DNA of 64,000 bases from Georhizobium profundi. GTDB taxonomy: Bacteria; Pseudomonadota; Alphaproteobacteria; Rhizobiales; Rhizobiaceae. Positions within the stretch are counted from its first letter, which is position 1. Each line of letters begins with the position of its first letter. A model generated the notes under the pieces. The model ran no database searches. It worked only from the letters and a program-made list of their open reading frames with translations, and had not been told where the DNA came from. Made by a program: the position numbers and the translations under genes. Shown here one piece after another: positions 36,593 through 46,506 of this stretch. Where the stretch lies: NCBI RefSeq assembly GCF_003952725.1, contig NZ_CP032509.1:4292608-4356607 (forward strand), read 5' to 3'.

Positions 36593-38499
36593 CCGGCCCT
36601 GCGCATCGCAGGGCCGCGCCTCCCTGCGGAGGGCCCCTGCTCTTCTTCGAACAGGCTTGCGAGCTGCTCGGTCATGGCGCCTGCCAGTTCCTCGGCATCG
36701 ATGATCGTGACGGCGCGGCGATAGTAGCGCGTGACGTCATGGCCGATGCCGATGGCGAGGAGCTCGACCGGCGAACGCGTCTCGATTTCCTCGATCACGG
36801 CGCGCAGATGGCGTTCCAGATAGTTGCCCGGATTGACCGAAAGCGTGGAGTCGTCGACCGGCGCGCCGTCCGAGATCATCATCAGGATGCGGCGCTGCTC
36901 AGGCCGGCCCAGCAGGCGATTGTGCGCCCAGATCAGCGCCTCGCCGTCGATGTTTTCCTTGAGCAGGCCTTCGCGCATCATCAGGCCGAGGTTGCGGCGC
37001 GCGCGGCGCCATGGGGCATCGGCGGACTTGTAGACGATGTGGCGCAGATCGTTGAGACGGCCGGGGCTCGCCGGCTTGCCTTCCGCAAGCCACTTCTCGC
37101 GTGCCTGCCCGCCCTTCCAGGCCTTGGTGGTGAAACCGAGGATCTCGACCTTCACACCGCAGCGCTCGAGCGTACGCGCAAGAATGTCGGCGCAGGTGGC
37201 GGCGACGGTGATCGGGCGGCCGCGCATCGAGCCGGAATTGTCGATCAGCAGCGTCACCACAGTATCGCGGAAATTCGTGTCGCGCTCCATCTTGAAGGAA
37301 AGCGGCTGCATCGGATCCATAATCAGTCGCGACAGGCGTGCCGGATCGAGGTAGCCCTCTTCCAGATCGAAATCCCAGGCGCGGTTCTGCTGCGCCATCA
37401 GGCGGCGCTGCAAACGGTTGGCCAGGCGTCCGACGACTCCCTGCAGATGGGCAAGCTGCTTGTCGAGGAAAGCACGCAACCGGTCGAGTTCGGCCTCGTC
37501 GCAGAGATCGGAGGATGCGACTTCCTCGTCGAAGGCTTCAGTGAAGACGCGGTAGTCGACCTTCTCGTTGATGTCGGACAGCGGCAAGTTCGGCCGACGG
37601 GTTTCGCCGGGCGAATCCGCCTCCTCATCCATATCCTCGTCGAAGTCCTGCTCGGAGACTTCCGCGCCGTCCATCTCGCCCTGCTCGGACTGGTCTTCGG
37701 CGCTGTCATTGTCCTCCGAAGGTGCGCTGTCGGAGCCTGCAGCCTCGTCGGCGCTGTCCTCCTTGTCCTCGTTCGAGCGCGGTTGTTCTTCGTTGTCGTC
37801 CTCGTTGTCTTCGCTTTCCTGGTCTTCGTCCTCGCCGTAATCCTCGGCCATCTCCATCGAGGCGAGCATGTTGCGCATGGCGCGGGCGAAAGCCTGCTGG
37901 TCGTCGACGGCATTCACGAGATTGTCGAGGTCGCCTGCTGCCTTGTCCTCGATCCAGCTTCGCCAGAGATCGACGACCTTGCCGGCCGATTCCGGTACGG
38001 CGCGGCCCGTCAGGCGCTCGCGCACGAGCAGCGCAACGGCCTCTTCGAGCGGCGCATCTTCCTGGTTGGTGATGCCCTTGTAATTCGCCTTGGCGTATTT
38101 GTCGGAGAGCATAGATGCGATGTTGTCGCCAACGCCCGACATGCGCCTCGTGCCGATCGCCTCGACGCGGGCCTGTTCGACTGCATCGTAGATCGCGCGG
38201 GCATCGGAACCCGCAGGGGCCATGCTCGAATGGACGCGGCTGTCATGACACGCCTTGCGCAGCGCCATGGAGTCGCCGATGCCGCGGGTCACCGCAAGAT
38301 CGTGGCGGGTCGGACGCTTCGGCAGGTCGGGAAGGCGGGCACGCTCGCCCGTCAGGCCCGGGCGTTCGTTGGCATAGACGACCTCAAGCTCGTGGTCGCC
38401 GGCAATCGAACGAATGCAGCCGGCAAGCGCGCGCTTAAACGGCTCGGTGTCGACCGGGCCGCCAGGCTTTCCTTTGGAGTTATCGCCGCGTCCTGCCAT
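36589..38499 (-). CDS. cobT: Aerobic cobaltochelatase subunit CobT
   Basis: A 636-residue CobT, the large partner of the ATP-driven CobNST complex inserting Co2+ into hydrogenobyrinic acid a,c-diamide. The N-terminal helical domain (residues 1-205) is followed by a strongly acidic Glu/Asp/Ser linker (about 210-310, e.g. [16 protein letters not shown]) and a C-terminal von Willebrand A domain with the MIDAS motif [17 protein letters not shown]. cobS lies 15 bases upstream in the same direction. The long open frame on the other strand is an artefact. Confidence 0.96.
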   Translation of the reverse strand: MAGRGDNSKGKPGGPVDTEPFKRALAGCIRSIAGDHELEVVYANERPGLTGERARLPDLPKRPTRHDLAVTRGIGDSMALRKACHDSRVHSSMAPAGSDARAIYDAVEQARVEAIGTRRMSGVGDNIASMLSDKYAKANYKGITNQEDAPLEEAVALLVRERLTGRAVPESAGKVVDLWRSWIEDKAAGDLDNLVNAVDDQQAFARAMRNMLASMEMAEDYGEDEDQESEDNEDDNEEQPRSNEDKEDSADEAAGSDSAPSEDNDSAEDQSEQGEMDGAEVSEQDFDEDMDEEADSPGETRRPNLPLSDINEKVDYRVFTEAFDEEVASSDLCDEAELDRLRAFLDKQLAHLQGVVGRLANRLQRRLMAQQNRAWDFDLEEGYLDPARLSRLIMDPMQPLSFKMERDTNFRDTVVTLLIDNSGSMRGRPITVAATCADILARTLERCGVKVEILGFTTKAWKGGQAREKWLAEGKPASPGRLNDLRHIVYKSADAPWRRARRNLGLMMREGLLKENIDGEALIWAHNRLLGRPEQRRILMMISDGAPVDDSTLSVNPGNYLERHLRAVIEEIETRSPVELLAIGIGHDVTRYYRRAVTIIDAEELAGAMTEQLASLFEEEQGPSAGRRGPAMRRAG

Positions 38500-38514
38500 G
38501 CTCGTTCAGCGCTT

Positions 38515-39513
38515 TCAGTTATGGGCATCCAGAACGATGTTCGCGGCGCTTTCCTTCAGTTCCTCGCCGAAGGCGCGCTGATACTGCTCTGCCACAAGCG
38601 TGCGCTCCAGTTCGTCGCACTTGTTGAGGAAGGTGACCCTGAAGGCGAACGAGATGTCGCCGAAGATGCGCGCATTCTCGGCCCAGGTAATGACCGTGCG
38701 CGGGCTCATGACGGTCGACAGATCGCCGTTCATGAAGGCCGAGCGCGTCATGTCGGCCAGACGCACCATGCTCGAGACCGTATCGCGGCCCTTTTCCGTG
38801 TCGAAACTCTTCACCTTGGCCAACACGATGCCGACTTCGTTGTCATGCGGCAGGTAGTTCAGCGTCGTCACGATGGACCAGCGGTCCATCTGCGCCTGGT
38901 TGATCTGCTGGGTGCCGTGATAGAGGCCGGTCGTATCGCCAAGGCCGACCGTGTTGGCCGTCGCGAAGAGGCGAAACGCGGGGTGCGGCCTGATGACGCG
39001 GCTCTGGTCGAGCAGCGTCAGGCGGCCGGAGGATTCCAGTACACGCTGGATGACGAACATCACGTCCGGGCGACCAGCGTCGTATTCGTCGAAGACGAGC
39101 GCGACATTGTGCTGGTAGGCCCAAGGCAGAATACCGTCCTTGAACTCGGTGATCTGCAGACCGTCCTTGATGACGATCGCATCCTTGCCGACGAGATCGA
39201 TACGGCTGACATGGCTGTCGAGGTTGACGCGTACGCAGGGCCATCTCAGCCGTGCAGCGACCTGCTCGATATGGGTCGACTTGCCGGTACCGTGGTAGCC
39301 GGAGACCATGACGCGCCGGTTATGCGCAAAGCCCGCCAGGATCGCGAGCGTCGTATCGCGGTCGAAGAGATAGTCCGGATCGAGTTCCGGTACATAGGCA
39401 TCGACGGACGAATAGGCCGGCACATCCATATCGCTGTCGATACGGAACGTCTCGCGGACCGACACCGTCGTGTCGGGAAGGTTCTCAATGGCAATGTCGA
39501 TCTTGTTCATCAT
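38515..39513 (-). CDS. cobS: Aerobic cobaltochelatase subunit CobS
   Basis: A 332-residue AAA+ ATPase. Walker A is [16 protein letters not shown], Walker B is [14 protein letters not shown], and sensor 1 is [14 protein letters not shown]. It forms a hexameric ring with CobT to power CobN. The N terminus has two start codons in a row ([13 protein letters not shown]). It is followed by cobT; the J-domain gene lies 75 bases upstream on the same strand, as in other rhizobia. CobN and the rest of the corrin pathway are not in this window. Confidence 0.96.
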   Translation of the reverse strand: MMNKIDIAIENLPDTTVSVRETFRIDSDMDVPAYSSVDAYVPELDPDYLFDRDTTLAILAGFAHNRRVMVSGYHGTGKSTHIEQVAARLRWPCVRVNLDSHVSRIDLVGKDAIVIKDGLQITEFKDGILPWAYQHNVALVFDEYDAGRPDVMFVIQRVLESSGRLTLLDQSRVIRPHPAFRLFATANTVGLGDTTGLYHGTQQINQAQMDRWSIVTTLNYLPHDNEVGIVLAKVKSFDTEKGRDTVSSMVRLADMTRSAFMNGDLSTVMSPRTVITWAENARIFGDISFAFRVTFLNKCDELERTLVAEQYQRAFGEELKESAANIVLDAHN

Positions 39514-39588
39514 GTCATCCGCCTGGCAGCGGCTTCTTTTTTGAGAGGGTGCCGCGGGAGGCGCGATGTCCCGTCGACTTGATTGGCT

Positions 39589-40215
39589 CTAACAGAAACC
39601 AGACTGCTTTAACAATTGATAGGCCTGAACCACGGCGCGAAATCGTTCTTCCGACGATCGATCGCCGCCATTGGCATCGGGGTGATGCTTCTTCACGAGC
39701 GCCTTGTAGCGCGTCTTGATATCGTCGGAGCCGGCGGAGCCATCGAGCCCCAGCGTCTCGAACGCCTTGGTCTCGAGCGTCTTCAACTTGCGCTGGCGCG
39801 GTTCTCCACGACGCGCGCGTGTCCGTGCCTCGCCGAAAAAGCCGAAGGGATCGCGCATGCGTGCCTGCGAAGCCGCGCTGCCGGAGCGCGCCTGGCTTTG
39901 CTGCGGGCTTGCCTTGGCCGCCTTGTTGACGCCGACCGTCCAGGTCGGACGGTGGCCGGTCAGGGCCTCTTTCTGATAGCGCGCGATCTCGGTGTCGGAG
40001 AGGCCGGAGAAATAATTGTAGCCCTTGTTGTACTGCCGCACATGGTCGACGCAGAACATGAAATATTGCCCCTCCGCCTCGCGTCCGACGGGCGCGCGGT
40101 GGGTGCCTTTCTCGTTGCATCCGTCCCATTGGCAGACAGGCGTGGTCGGTTCGGGACGTGCCCTTGCCTTGCCCTTGACCCTTATGCGGTCAAAATATTT
40201 CGAATCCAGTTTCAT
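39589..40215 (-). CDS. J-domain (DnaJ-like) protein
   Basis: A 208-residue protein with a C-terminal J domain: AFETLGLDGSAGSDDIKTRYKAL then VKKHHPDANGGDRSSEERF, quoted by its HPD tripeptide, which stimulates DnaK ATPase. The first 100 residues hold conserved cysteines (CQWDGCNEKGTHRAP and FCVDHVRQYN) that look like a small metal-binding element. The usual Gly/Phe and zinc-finger regions of DnaJ are absent, so it is a specialised co-chaperone with unknown client. It neighbours cobS and is divergent from bolA. Confidence 0.9.
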   Translation of the reverse strand: MKLDSKYFDRIRVKGKARARPEPTTPVCQWDGCNEKGTHRAPVGREAEGQYFMFCVDHVRQYNKGYNYFSGLSDTEIARYQKEALTGHRPTWTVGVNKAAKASPQQSQARSGSAASQARMRDPFGFFGEARTRARRGEPRQRKLKTLETKAFETLGLDGSAGSDDIKTRYKALVKKHHPDANGGDRSSEERFRAVVQAYQLLKQSGFC

Positions 40216-40255
40216 CGTCTGACATTATGGGGCGCCCCAAGGGCGCGAACAAGGA

Positions 40256-40284
40256 TTGACAATTGGCGATGTGGCTCCCTATGC
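40256..40284 (+). promoter_or_regulatory. Putative bolA promoter
   Basis: TTGACA (40256-40261) and CTATGC (40279-40284) are spaced by exactly 17 bases, a close match to the rhizobial sigma-70 consensus. The start point would be near 40291, about 38 bases before the bolA ATG. A perfect ten-base palindrome GGGGCGCCCC lies at 40229-40238, just upstream. Confidence 0.6.
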
Positions 40285-40328
40285 GGCAGCGCATCACCTG
40301 CTGCAACGAAAGCTGAACGAGGGCGACC

Positions 40329-40607
40329 ATGAGCATGGAAGAAACGATCGAGCGCAAGCTCAGGGACGCGTTTCAGCCGGAGCGGCTGGCAGTCATCAAC
40401 GAAAGCCATCTGCATGCGGGCCACCGCGAGTTCGATGGCACGGGCGAAACCCACTTTCGCGTGCGGATCGTCGCGCCGGCCTTTGCGGGCAAATCGCGGA
40501 TCGAGCGGCACCGCGCATTGAACGAGCTTCTCGCGCCGGAAATCGAAGCGGGCATCCATGCGCTGGCGCTCGAACCCGCTGCTCCCGGCGAAACCACCCG
40601 CTGGTAA
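40329..40607 (+). CDS. bolA: BolA family protein
   Basis: A 92-residue BolA-fold protein. Recognisable are the N-terminal helix EETIERKLRDAFQPERLAV, the NESHLHAGH segment and the conserved GETHFRVRIVAPAFAGKSRIERHRALNELL, given here by its core FRVRIVAPAFAGKS. BolA proteins bind monothiol glutaredoxins and iron-sulfur clusters and act in iron/stress responses. It is the only plus-strand gene between the cob block and the aro block. Confidence 0.92.
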   Translation: MSMEETIERKLRDAFQPERLAVINESHLHAGHREFDGTGETHFRVRIVAPAFAGKSRIERHRALNELLAPEIEAGIHALALEPAAPGETTRW

Positions 40608-40613
40608 GGCGCG

Positions 40614-41915
40614 TCAGCCGACCACGTCTTCCAGCGGCTTGATCCGAAGCCGCGTGATGCGGTTCTTCTCGCGCTTCATCACGGTGAAGCGCTTGCCGTG
40701 GAACGTGAAAGCCTGGCGCTCGTCCGGAATGATCTGGCTTTCGTGGATGACAAGGCCGGCGATCGTCGTCGCCTCTTCGTCCGGCAGGCTCCAGTCCAGC
40801 GCGCGGTTGAGATCGCGGATCGGCACCTGGCCATCCACGACGACCGAGCCGTCGGCCTCCTGGCGCACGCCCTGCATGTCGATGTCGTGCTCGTCGGCGA
40901 TCTCGCCGACGATTTCCTCCAGGATATCCTCGAGCGTCACGAGGCCTTCGACCTCGCCATATTCGTCGACGACGATGGCAAAGTGCGTCTTGCGGCGTAG
41001 GAACGCGTTCAGCTGATCCTTGAGATTGGTCGTGTCGGGAACGAACCACGGCTTCTGGGCGATCTTGGCAATATCGATCCGCGCCGGGTCGTTGCCGACA
41101 TCGGCCAGCGCACGCAGCAGGTCCTTGGCGTGGACAACGCCGATGATGTTGTCGGTCTGGCCACGCCAGACGGGCATGCGGGTATGCGGGCTGTCCAGGA
41201 TGGTGCGGACCACCGCTTCCGGCGAGTCTTCCGCATGGACCATGCGCATCGCAGTGCGGTGAACCATGATGTCGGACACTTCGAGTTCGTCGAGATCGAG
41301 CACGCCGCCCAAACGGTCGCGGTCCGCCTTGATCACCGAGCCCTCGCGGTGCAGCAGGTCGACCGCGCCGCGCAGTTCCTCATGGGCCGAGAGCATCGAG
41401 GTTTCGGCCGACAGCGTGACGCCGAAGAGCCCGAGGATCTTGCGGACGATCCAGTTCACCACCGAGGACAGCGGGCCGAAGATCTTGACGAAGATCCGCA
41501 CCGGTTTGGAGACGGCCAATGCAAAGCGGTCCGGCCCGGAGATCGCCCAGCTTTTCGGAAGAACTTCCGCGAAAATCACGAGCAGAACCGTCATCGCGAT
41601 GGTCGCGACGGCCACACCCGAATCCCCGAAAATACCGAGCAGCAGGCTCGTCGCCAGCGACGAGGCTAGAATGTTGACCAGATTGTTGCCGATCAGCAGC
41701 GCGCCGATCAGCCTGTCACGGCGATCGATCAGCCTGCCGACGACGCCGGCGCGCGGATCGCCATTGGTCTCGAGCGTATGCATGCGCGAGCGCGATGCAG
41801 CGGTGAGCGCCGTTTCCGATCCCGAAAAGAACGCGGATGCACCGATCAGGCAGAAAATCGCGAGTGCGGTCAGCCAGTAGTCCGAGATGAAGCTTGCGAA
41901 GGCATCTGCTGTCAT
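40614..41915 (-). CDS. CNNM/CorC-HlyC family membrane protein with CBS pair
   Basis: A 433-residue protein: an N-terminal DUF21 (CNNM) domain with four hydrophobic helices (about residues 10-150, including GSETALTAASRSRM), a CBS pair (about 215-345, with DIMVHRTAMRMVH and VVDEYGEVEGLVTLEDILEEI), and a C-terminal transporter-associated domain. Related proteins handle magnesium or cobalt efflux; the 'hemolysin' name is historical. Its ATG shares one base with the aroB stop codon, so it is coupled to the aroKB operon. Confidence 0.92.
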   Translation of the reverse strand: MTADAFASFISDYWLTALAIFCLIGASAFFSGSETALTAASRSRMHTLETNGDPRAGVVGRLIDRRDRLIGALLIGNNLVNILASSLATSLLLGIFGDSGVAVATIAMTVLLVIFAEVLPKSWAISGPDRFALAVSKPVRIFVKIFGPLSSVVNWIVRKILGLFGVTLSAETSMLSAHEELRGAVDLLHREGSVIKADRDRLGGVLDLDELEVSDIMVHRTAMRMVHAEDSPEAVVRTILDSPHTRMPVWRGQTDNIIGVVHAKDLLRALADVGNDPARIDIAKIAQKPWFVPDTTNLKDQLNAFLRRKTHFAIVVDEYGEVEGLVTLEDILEEIVGEIADEHDIDMQGVRQEADGSVVVDGQVPIRDLNRALDWSLPDEEATTIAGLVIHESQIIPDERQAFTFHGKRFTVMKREKNRITRLRIKPLEDVVG

Positions 41916-43048
41916 TACGCCAGCTTCTCCTTGAGGAATGCGTGAACTTCTGCCGGGGGAACGTCATCGGCGATGAAGGATTGGCCGATCCCACGCGTCA
42001 GGATGAAGGTCAGGCGGCCGCGAACGACCTTCTTGTCCTGCCCCATCAGATCGAGAAGGCGTTCAGCAGGCGGCAGGCCACCCGGGATATCGGAAAGGCG
42101 CGTCGGTAGCCCGACCTGCCTGAGATGGGCGGCGACGCGGGCGGCATCATCGGCGCTGGCAAGGTTCATCCGGTTCGAAAACTCATGCGCCAGGACCATG
42201 CCGATCGCGACACCCTCGCCATGCACAAGGCGCGACCCATCGTACTCCGTCGCCGCTTCCAGCGCGTGGCCAAATGTGTGGCCGAGATTGAGCAGCGCGC
42301 GGCGGCCGCTTTCGCGCTCATCGGCGACCACTACCTCTGCCTTCGCTTCGCAGCTGACCGCGATCGCCTCGACGCGCTCCGGTCCCCCATCGAACACACG
42401 CTGCCAGTTCTTTTCCAGCCAGGCGAAAAAGTCGGGCTTGTCGATTAGACCGTATTTGGCGACCTCGGCATATCCAGCGCGGAATTCGCGCGGCGACAGC
42501 GTGTCAAGCACGGCCGTATCGGCGATGACCAGCGATGGCTGGTGGAAAACGCCGACCAGATTTTTGCCATGGGGCGAATTGATCCCCGTCTTGCCGCCGA
42601 CGGAGCTGTCCACCTGTGCGAGCAGCGAGGTCGGGACCTGAATGAAATGCATGCCCCGGCGCACGATGCCGGCTGCGAAACCGGCGAGATCGCCGATGAC
42701 ACCGCCGCCAAGAGCAACGATCGCGTCGCCTCGCTCGAGCCTTGCGGCGAGCACGGCATCAACCACGTCGATGAGATGCGCAAAGCTTTTGGTTTTCTCA
42801 CCGGCTGGCAGCGTGATCGTCTCATGACCGATCCCGGTCTCGTCCAATGCGGCATGGAGCGAGCCGAGGTGAAAGCCGGCGACCGTCGCATCGGTGATGA
42901 TCGCAACACGAGCTTTCGGCAGACGCCTGGCGATCAGTGCCCCGGCGTTGCGCAACGCTCCGGGTTCGATGACGATCTCATAGGCCCGCTCCCCGAGGGG
43001 AACCTGGACGCGCCGACCAGCACCGGCTTCGACCTGCTGCATGTTCAT
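41915..43048 (-). CDS. aroB: 3-dehydroquinate synthase
   Basis: A 377-residue NAD+- and metal-dependent enzyme making 3-dehydroquinate in the shikimate pathway. Signatures are PAGEKTKSFAHLIDVVD, ALGGGVIGDLAGFAAGI, VPTSLLAQVDSSVGGKTGIN, ALLNLGHTFGHALEAAT and HGEGVAIGM, which hold the metal and substrate residues. The start at 43048 overlaps the aroK stop as ATGA; the frame further up belongs to aroK antiphase sequence. It is the second gene of aroK-aroB-CorC. Confidence 0.96.
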   Translation of the reverse strand: MNMQQVEAGAGRRVQVPLGERAYEIVIEPGALRNAGALIARRLPKARVAIITDATVAGFHLGSLHAALDETGIGHETITLPAGEKTKSFAHLIDVVDAVLAARLERGDAIVALGGGVIGDLAGFAAGIVRRGMHFIQVPTSLLAQVDSSVGGKTGINSPHGKNLVGVFHQPSLVIADTAVLDTLSPREFRAGYAEVAKYGLIDKPDFFAWLEKNWQRVFDGGPERVEAIAVSCEAKAEVVVADERESGRRALLNLGHTFGHALEAATEYDGSRLVHGEGVAIGMVLAHEFSNRMNLASADDAARVAAHLRQVGLPTRLSDIPGGLPPAERLLDLMGQDKKVVRGRLTFILTRGIGQSFIADDVPPAEVHAFLKEKLA

Positions 43049-43635
43049 GAAATCGCCGCCTCTCCGGCGCGGGCAGCAAGGGCAGCGATCGTTTCCTCGA
43101 CGATCACTTCCTTGCGCACATTGCGGGAATTGATGGTGATATCGGCTTCCGCGTAGATCGGATAGCGCTTTTCCATCAAGGTCTTCAGCGTCTGCTCCGG
43201 CTCGGCGGTCTTGAGCAACGGACGCGTATCGCGCTTCTTCACCCGCTCCCAAAGAACGTCCAGATCCGCCTTCAGCCAGATCGACACTGCCTCATCCTTG
43301 ATCAGAGCGCGCGATTTCTCGTTGATGAAGGCGCCGCCGCCGGTGGACAATACGCGGGGCCCCGATTTCAGCAGTCGCTCGATCACGCGCGCCTCGAGCG
43401 CCCGGAATTCCGTTTCGCCGTAAAGATCAAAGAGCTCGGCGATGGTCATCTGGGAGACCCGCTCGATCTCGGCATCGGAATCGACGAAAGGCAGTTCGAG
43501 CGCGGTGGCGACCATCTTGCCGATGACGGACTTGCCCGCACCCATCAAGCCGACGAAGACGATATTGCGCGCGCCGAAGGCTTCGCGCGCAACGCGGCGG
43601 AGATCTTGCCGGCTCACGTCGCTTACCGCCGTCAT
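43045..43635 (-). CDS. aroK: Shikimate kinase
   Basis: A 196-residue P-loop kinase phosphorylating shikimate. The Walker A motif is GLMGAGKSVIGK, shikimate contacts lie in FVDSDAEIE and VLSTGGGAFI, and the lid arginine is in RPLL. The start at 43635 (MTAVSDVSRQD) was chosen because the putative promoter just upstream leaves no room for the ATG at 43779; ATG 43647 is an alternative. It overlaps aroB by four bases. Confidence 0.95.
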   Translation of the reverse strand: MTAVSDVSRQDLRRVAREAFGARNIVFVGLMGAGKSVIGKMVATALELPFVDSDAEIERVSQMTIAELFDLYGETEFRALEARVIERLLKSGPRVLSTGGGAFINEKSRALIKDEAVSIWLKADLDVLWERVKKRDTRPLLKTAEPEQTLKTLMEKRYPIYAEADITINSRNVRKEVIVEETIAALAARAGEAAIS

Positions 43636-43667
43636 CGCAGGTCCCATCGTTGAGGTTACGGCACCTC

Positions 43668-43695
43668 CTATCGCGAAATGGGTCCGGACCGTCAA
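43668..43695 (-). promoter_or_regulatory. Putative aroK-aroB promoter
   Basis: On the minus strand TTGACG (43695-43690) is followed after 16 bases by CGATAG (43673-43668). The expected start point is near 43660, about 25 bases before the aroK ATG at 43635, which argues for that start codon. Confidence 0.5.
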
Positions 43696-43782
43696 GGCTC
43701 GCCTGCCGCCGTGGAACGCCGTGCGCTTGCTTCGAATCGGACGGTCGCCCATAAAGGGCACTGAAACAGTGGACTGCAACCG

Positions 43783-43980
43783 ATGCCCTCGCTCATTCGA
43801 TTTCTGGTGTTCTGCGGCGTCGTCGTCGGTCTCGTCTATGGCGCGATGCTGGCGCTCGTGCTCTTCGTGGAGCCGACCCCGCGCGAGATCACCGTCAGGG
43901 TTCCGACGGAACGGATCAACCAGCAGCCCGGCGGGGCGACCACCGGCGACACGGCTCCGACCATCGGACGCTCGGACTGA
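43783..43980 (+). CDS. Small single-pass membrane protein upstream of xerD
   Basis: A 65-residue protein with one hydrophobic helix (about residues 5-28, RFLVFCGVVVGLVYGAMLAL), then a polar tail (EPTPREITVRVPTERINQQPGG). A protein of this kind is regularly found between aroK and xerD in rhizobia, without a known function. It starts divergently from aroK and ends 51 bases before xerD. The regular position and intact helix support it as a real gene. Confidence 0.7.
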   Translation: MPSLIRFLVFCGVVVGLVYGAMLALVLFVEPTPREITVRVPTERINQQPGGATTGDTAPTIGRSD

Positions 43981-44031
43981 TCCGGGCCGCCTCTCTCTTT
44001 TTGCAGATCACCACCCGCCTTTGGAGAACCC

Positions 44032-45012
44032 ATGGCTGATCTCAGCGCGGCCCATCTGGAGGCCTTCATCGAAATGATGGGGGTGGAGCGCGGGGCTGCC
44101 GACAACACGCTGACATCCTATGCACGCGATCTGGACGATGCGTTCGCGTTCCTGCGCGACCACAACTCCTCGCTGACTACTGCGAGCGGTACCGATCTCG
44201 ATGCCTATCTCTCCGACATTCACCGCCGCGGCTTTGCGCCAGCGTCCCAGGCACGACGGCTGTCGACGCTTCGGCAATTTTACGGGTTCCTCTATTCCGA
44301 AGGTGTCCGCACCGACGACCCGACGGCGAACCTCCAGTCCCCCGCTAAGTCCGTGAGCCTGCCGAAGACGATGTCGATGGCCGATGTGGACCGGTTGATC
44401 GAACAGGCGGAGACGGAAGCGGGTGAAGCGGGCCTCACGCCATTCGAGACCTGCCGGCGGTTGCGGCTGCTGGCGCTTCTGGAACTGCTTTACGCCACCG
44501 GCATGCGCGTGAGCGAGCTGGTCGCTCTGCCGGCGAGCGTCGTGGCGACGCGCAGCGACATGCTGGTGATCCGCGGCAAGGGCAACAAGGAGCGCCTCGT
44601 GCCGCTGACAGGCCGGGCGCAGCGCGCGGCCGAACGTTATCGGGCAGCCCTTCAAGCCACGCAGGTCGACGAAGCCCGCATCGGCGGCGCACCGGACGAG
44701 CGCTGGCTGTTTCCTGCCGATTCCGAAAGCGGCTATCTTGCGCGGCAGGTGTTCGCCCGCGACTTGAAGGCGCTTGCGGGGCGGGCCGGGCTCGATACCG
44801 CCCACGTTTCGCCGCACGTGCTGCGCCACGCGTTTGCCAGTCATCTGCTTGCCAATGGCGCAGATCTTCGCGTCGTGCAGGAACTGCTCGGCCATGCCGA
44901 CATCTCCACCACGCAGATCTACACCCACGTGCTCGAAGAGCGCCTGCACCGGCTTGTGCAGGACCACCACCCCCTTGCAAAGCGCGGAAAAAAACAGGAA
45001 GAGAACGCCTGA
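44032..45012 (+). CDS. xerD: Site-specific tyrosine recombinase XerD
   Basis: A 326-residue tyrosine recombinase that resolves chromosome dimers at dif together with XerC. The N-terminal SAM-like DNA-binding domain spans residues 1-100. Catalytic residues lie in [12 protein letters not shown] (Arg), [13 protein letters not shown] (Lys), [12 protein letters not shown] (His-x-x-Arg), [16 protein letters not shown] (His/Trp position and nucleophile Tyr). Context beside aroK and accA is that of the housekeeping xerD, not an integrase. No dif-like site was recognised in the window. Confidence 0.94.
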   Translation: MADLSAAHLEAFIEMMGVERGAADNTLTSYARDLDDAFAFLRDHNSSLTTASGTDLDAYLSDIHRRGFAPASQARRLSTLRQFYGFLYSEGVRTDDPTANLQSPAKSVSLPKTMSMADVDRLIEQAETEAGEAGLTPFETCRRLRLLALLELLYATGMRVSELVALPASVVATRSDMLVIRGKGNKERLVPLTGRAQRAAERYRAALQATQVDEARIGGAPDERWLFPADSESGYLARQVFARDLKALAGRAGLDTAHVSPHVLRHAFASHLLANGADLRVVQELLGHADISTTQIYTHVLEERLHRLVQDHHPLAKRGKKQEENA

Positions 45013-45098
45013 AAGCGCGGCCGTCAGCCGCGTGCCGCCTTACCGACACGATCTTCACGCAGGTGTCGGCCGTCGCCATCAGATAACCGACCGGGCCC

Positions 45099-46055
45099 AT
45101 GCATAATTATCTCGAATTCGAAAAGCCGATCTCCGATCTCGAGGGCAAGATCCACGAGCTGAAGAAACTGGGCGAAGAGGACGAGAGTGTCGATACGGCC
45201 GACGAGATCGCACGGCTCGAAGCGCGCGCACGCGATGCGATGGCCGACATCTACGCGAAGCTGACGCCATGGCAGAAGACGCAGGTCGCACGTCATCCCG
45301 CCCGACCGCATTTCCTCGATTATGCGAAAACGCTCTTCACCGAGTTCACGCCGCTTGCCGGTGACCGCAAGTTCTCCGAGGACGCGGCAATCCAGGCCGG
45401 CCTCGCCCGCTTTCGTGGTACGCCCGTCGCGCTGATCGGCCAGGAAAAGGGTCACGACACCAAATCCCGCATCCGGCACAATTTCGGCAGCGCCAAGCCT
45501 GAAGGCTACCGCAAGGCGATCCGCGTCATGGAAATGGCAGACCGTTTCGGCATGCCGATCGTGACGCTGATCGACACCGCAGGCGCCTATCCGGGCGTCG
45601 GCGCCGAAGAGCGCGGCCAGGCAGAAGCCATCGCGCGTTCCACCGAAATGTGCCTCAAGGTGAAAGTACCGATCATCTCGGTGATCATCGGCGAAGGCGG
45701 CTCGGGGGGCGCGATCGCAATCGCCACGGGCAACCGCGTCTACATGCTCGAGCACTCGATCTACAGCGTGATTTCGCCGGAAGGCGCGGCCTCGATCCTG
45801 TGGCGTGACTCGACCAAAGCCAAGGATGCCGCGACGAGCATGCGCATCACAGCCGAAGACCTGAAGGACCTCGGCATCATCGACGGAATCATTCCCGAGC
45901 CTGTCGGCGGCGCGCATCGCGAGCCGGAAAAGGCGATGGCTGCTGCTGGCAGCGTCATCGCCGATGCGTTGAAGCACCTTTCGGCGCTCGACGGCGCTGC
46001 TTTGGTCAAGGATCGCCGCGAGAAATATCTTGCGATCGGCCGCCAGCAGCACTGA
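45099..46055 (+). CDS. accA: Acetyl-CoA carboxylase carboxyltransferase alpha subunit
   Basis: A 318-residue AccA, which with AccD transfers the carboxyl group from biotin to acetyl-CoA, committing carbon to fatty acid synthesis. It opens [18 protein letters not shown] (first 18 residues) and has the crotonase-like core [19 protein letters not shown] and [18 protein letters not shown], then [12 protein letters not shown]. The gene stands 86 bases after xerD, and ends 35 bases before the convergent RidA gene. Confidence 0.97.
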   Translation: MHNYLEFEKPISDLEGKIHELKKLGEEDESVDTADEIARLEARARDAMADIYAKLTPWQKTQVARHPARPHFLDYAKTLFTEFTPLAGDRKFSEDAAIQAGLARFRGTPVALIGQEKGHDTKSRIRHNFGSAKPEGYRKAIRVMEMADRFGMPIVTLIDTAGAYPGVGAEERGQAEAIARSTEMCLKVKVPIISVIIGEGGSGGAIAIATGNRVYMLEHSIYSVISPEGAASILWRDSTKAKDAATSMRITAEDLKDLGIIDGIIPEPVGGAHREPEKAMAAAGSVIADALKHLSALDGAALVKDRREKYLAIGRQQH

Positions 46056-46090
46056 CGGCCTTCCCACATTTCAAAGTTCAATAGACCGCC

Positions 46091-46483
46091 TCAGAGAACG
46101 GCGGTCGCTTCGATCTCGACCTTGGCCCGATCTTCGACGAGCGCCGTGACCTGCACCATCGTCATGGCCGGGAAATTTCGTCCCATGACATCGCGATAGA
46201 CGCGACCGAGGTCTTTCAGGCCGGCAAGATATTGCTGCTTGTCGGTGACGAACCAGGTGAGGCGCACGAGATGCTCGGGGCCGGCGCCACCTTCTTCCAG
46301 CACCGCACGGATGTTCTTCAGCGCCTGCTCGCATTGGCCGACGAAGTCGTCCGTTTCGAAGACCTGATCTGCCGTCCAGCCGATCTGGCCGCCGACGAAG
46401 ATCATCGTTCCCGTTGCCTTCATACCATTCGCGTAGCCCTTGGCGGGCGCCCAGCCTTCGGGGTGGAGTGTGGTCACGCTCAT
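46091..46483 (-). CDS. RidA family protein (enamine/imine deaminase-like)
   Basis: A 130-residue YjgF/YER057c/UK114 (RidA) protein. Family elements are KATGTMIFVGGQIGW, QCEQALKNIRAVLEEGGAG and the C-terminal AMTMVQVTALVEDRAKVEIEATAVL, cited by its core VEIEATAVL. RidA proteins hydrolyse enamines/imines; members are encoded in 2-aminobenzoyl-CoA clusters, where ring amino groups give such intermediates. The start at 46483 sits 23 bases after the ligase stop, so it is the last gene of the aromatic-CoA operon. The long frame above the start is antisense to nothing real. Confidence 0.88.
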   Translation of the reverse strand: MSVTTLHPEGWAPAKGYANGMKATGTMIFVGGQIGWTADQVFETDDFVGQCEQALKNIRAVLEEGGAGPEHLVRLTWFVTDKQQYLAGLKDLGRVYRDVMGRNFPAMTMVQVTALVEDRAKVEIEATAVL

Positions 46484-46506
46484 TCGTCTTCTTTCCGTCT
46501 TGTCGT

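Noticed and set aside
36739..39582. 947-codon open frame on the plus strand
   Set aside because: It lies antisense to cobT and cobS, whose motifs (MIDAS, Walker A/B) are unmistakable; the frame is open because of GC-rich codon use.
40229..40238. Perfect palindrome GGGGCGCCCC between the J-domain gene and bolA
   Set aside because: Ten-base GC palindromes are expected by chance at this GC content; kept only as a note in the bolA promoter entry.
46084..46106. GACCGCC/GGCGGTC hairpin between accA and the RidA gene
   Set aside because: It includes the RidA stop codon and has no T-run on either strand, so a terminator call is not supported.
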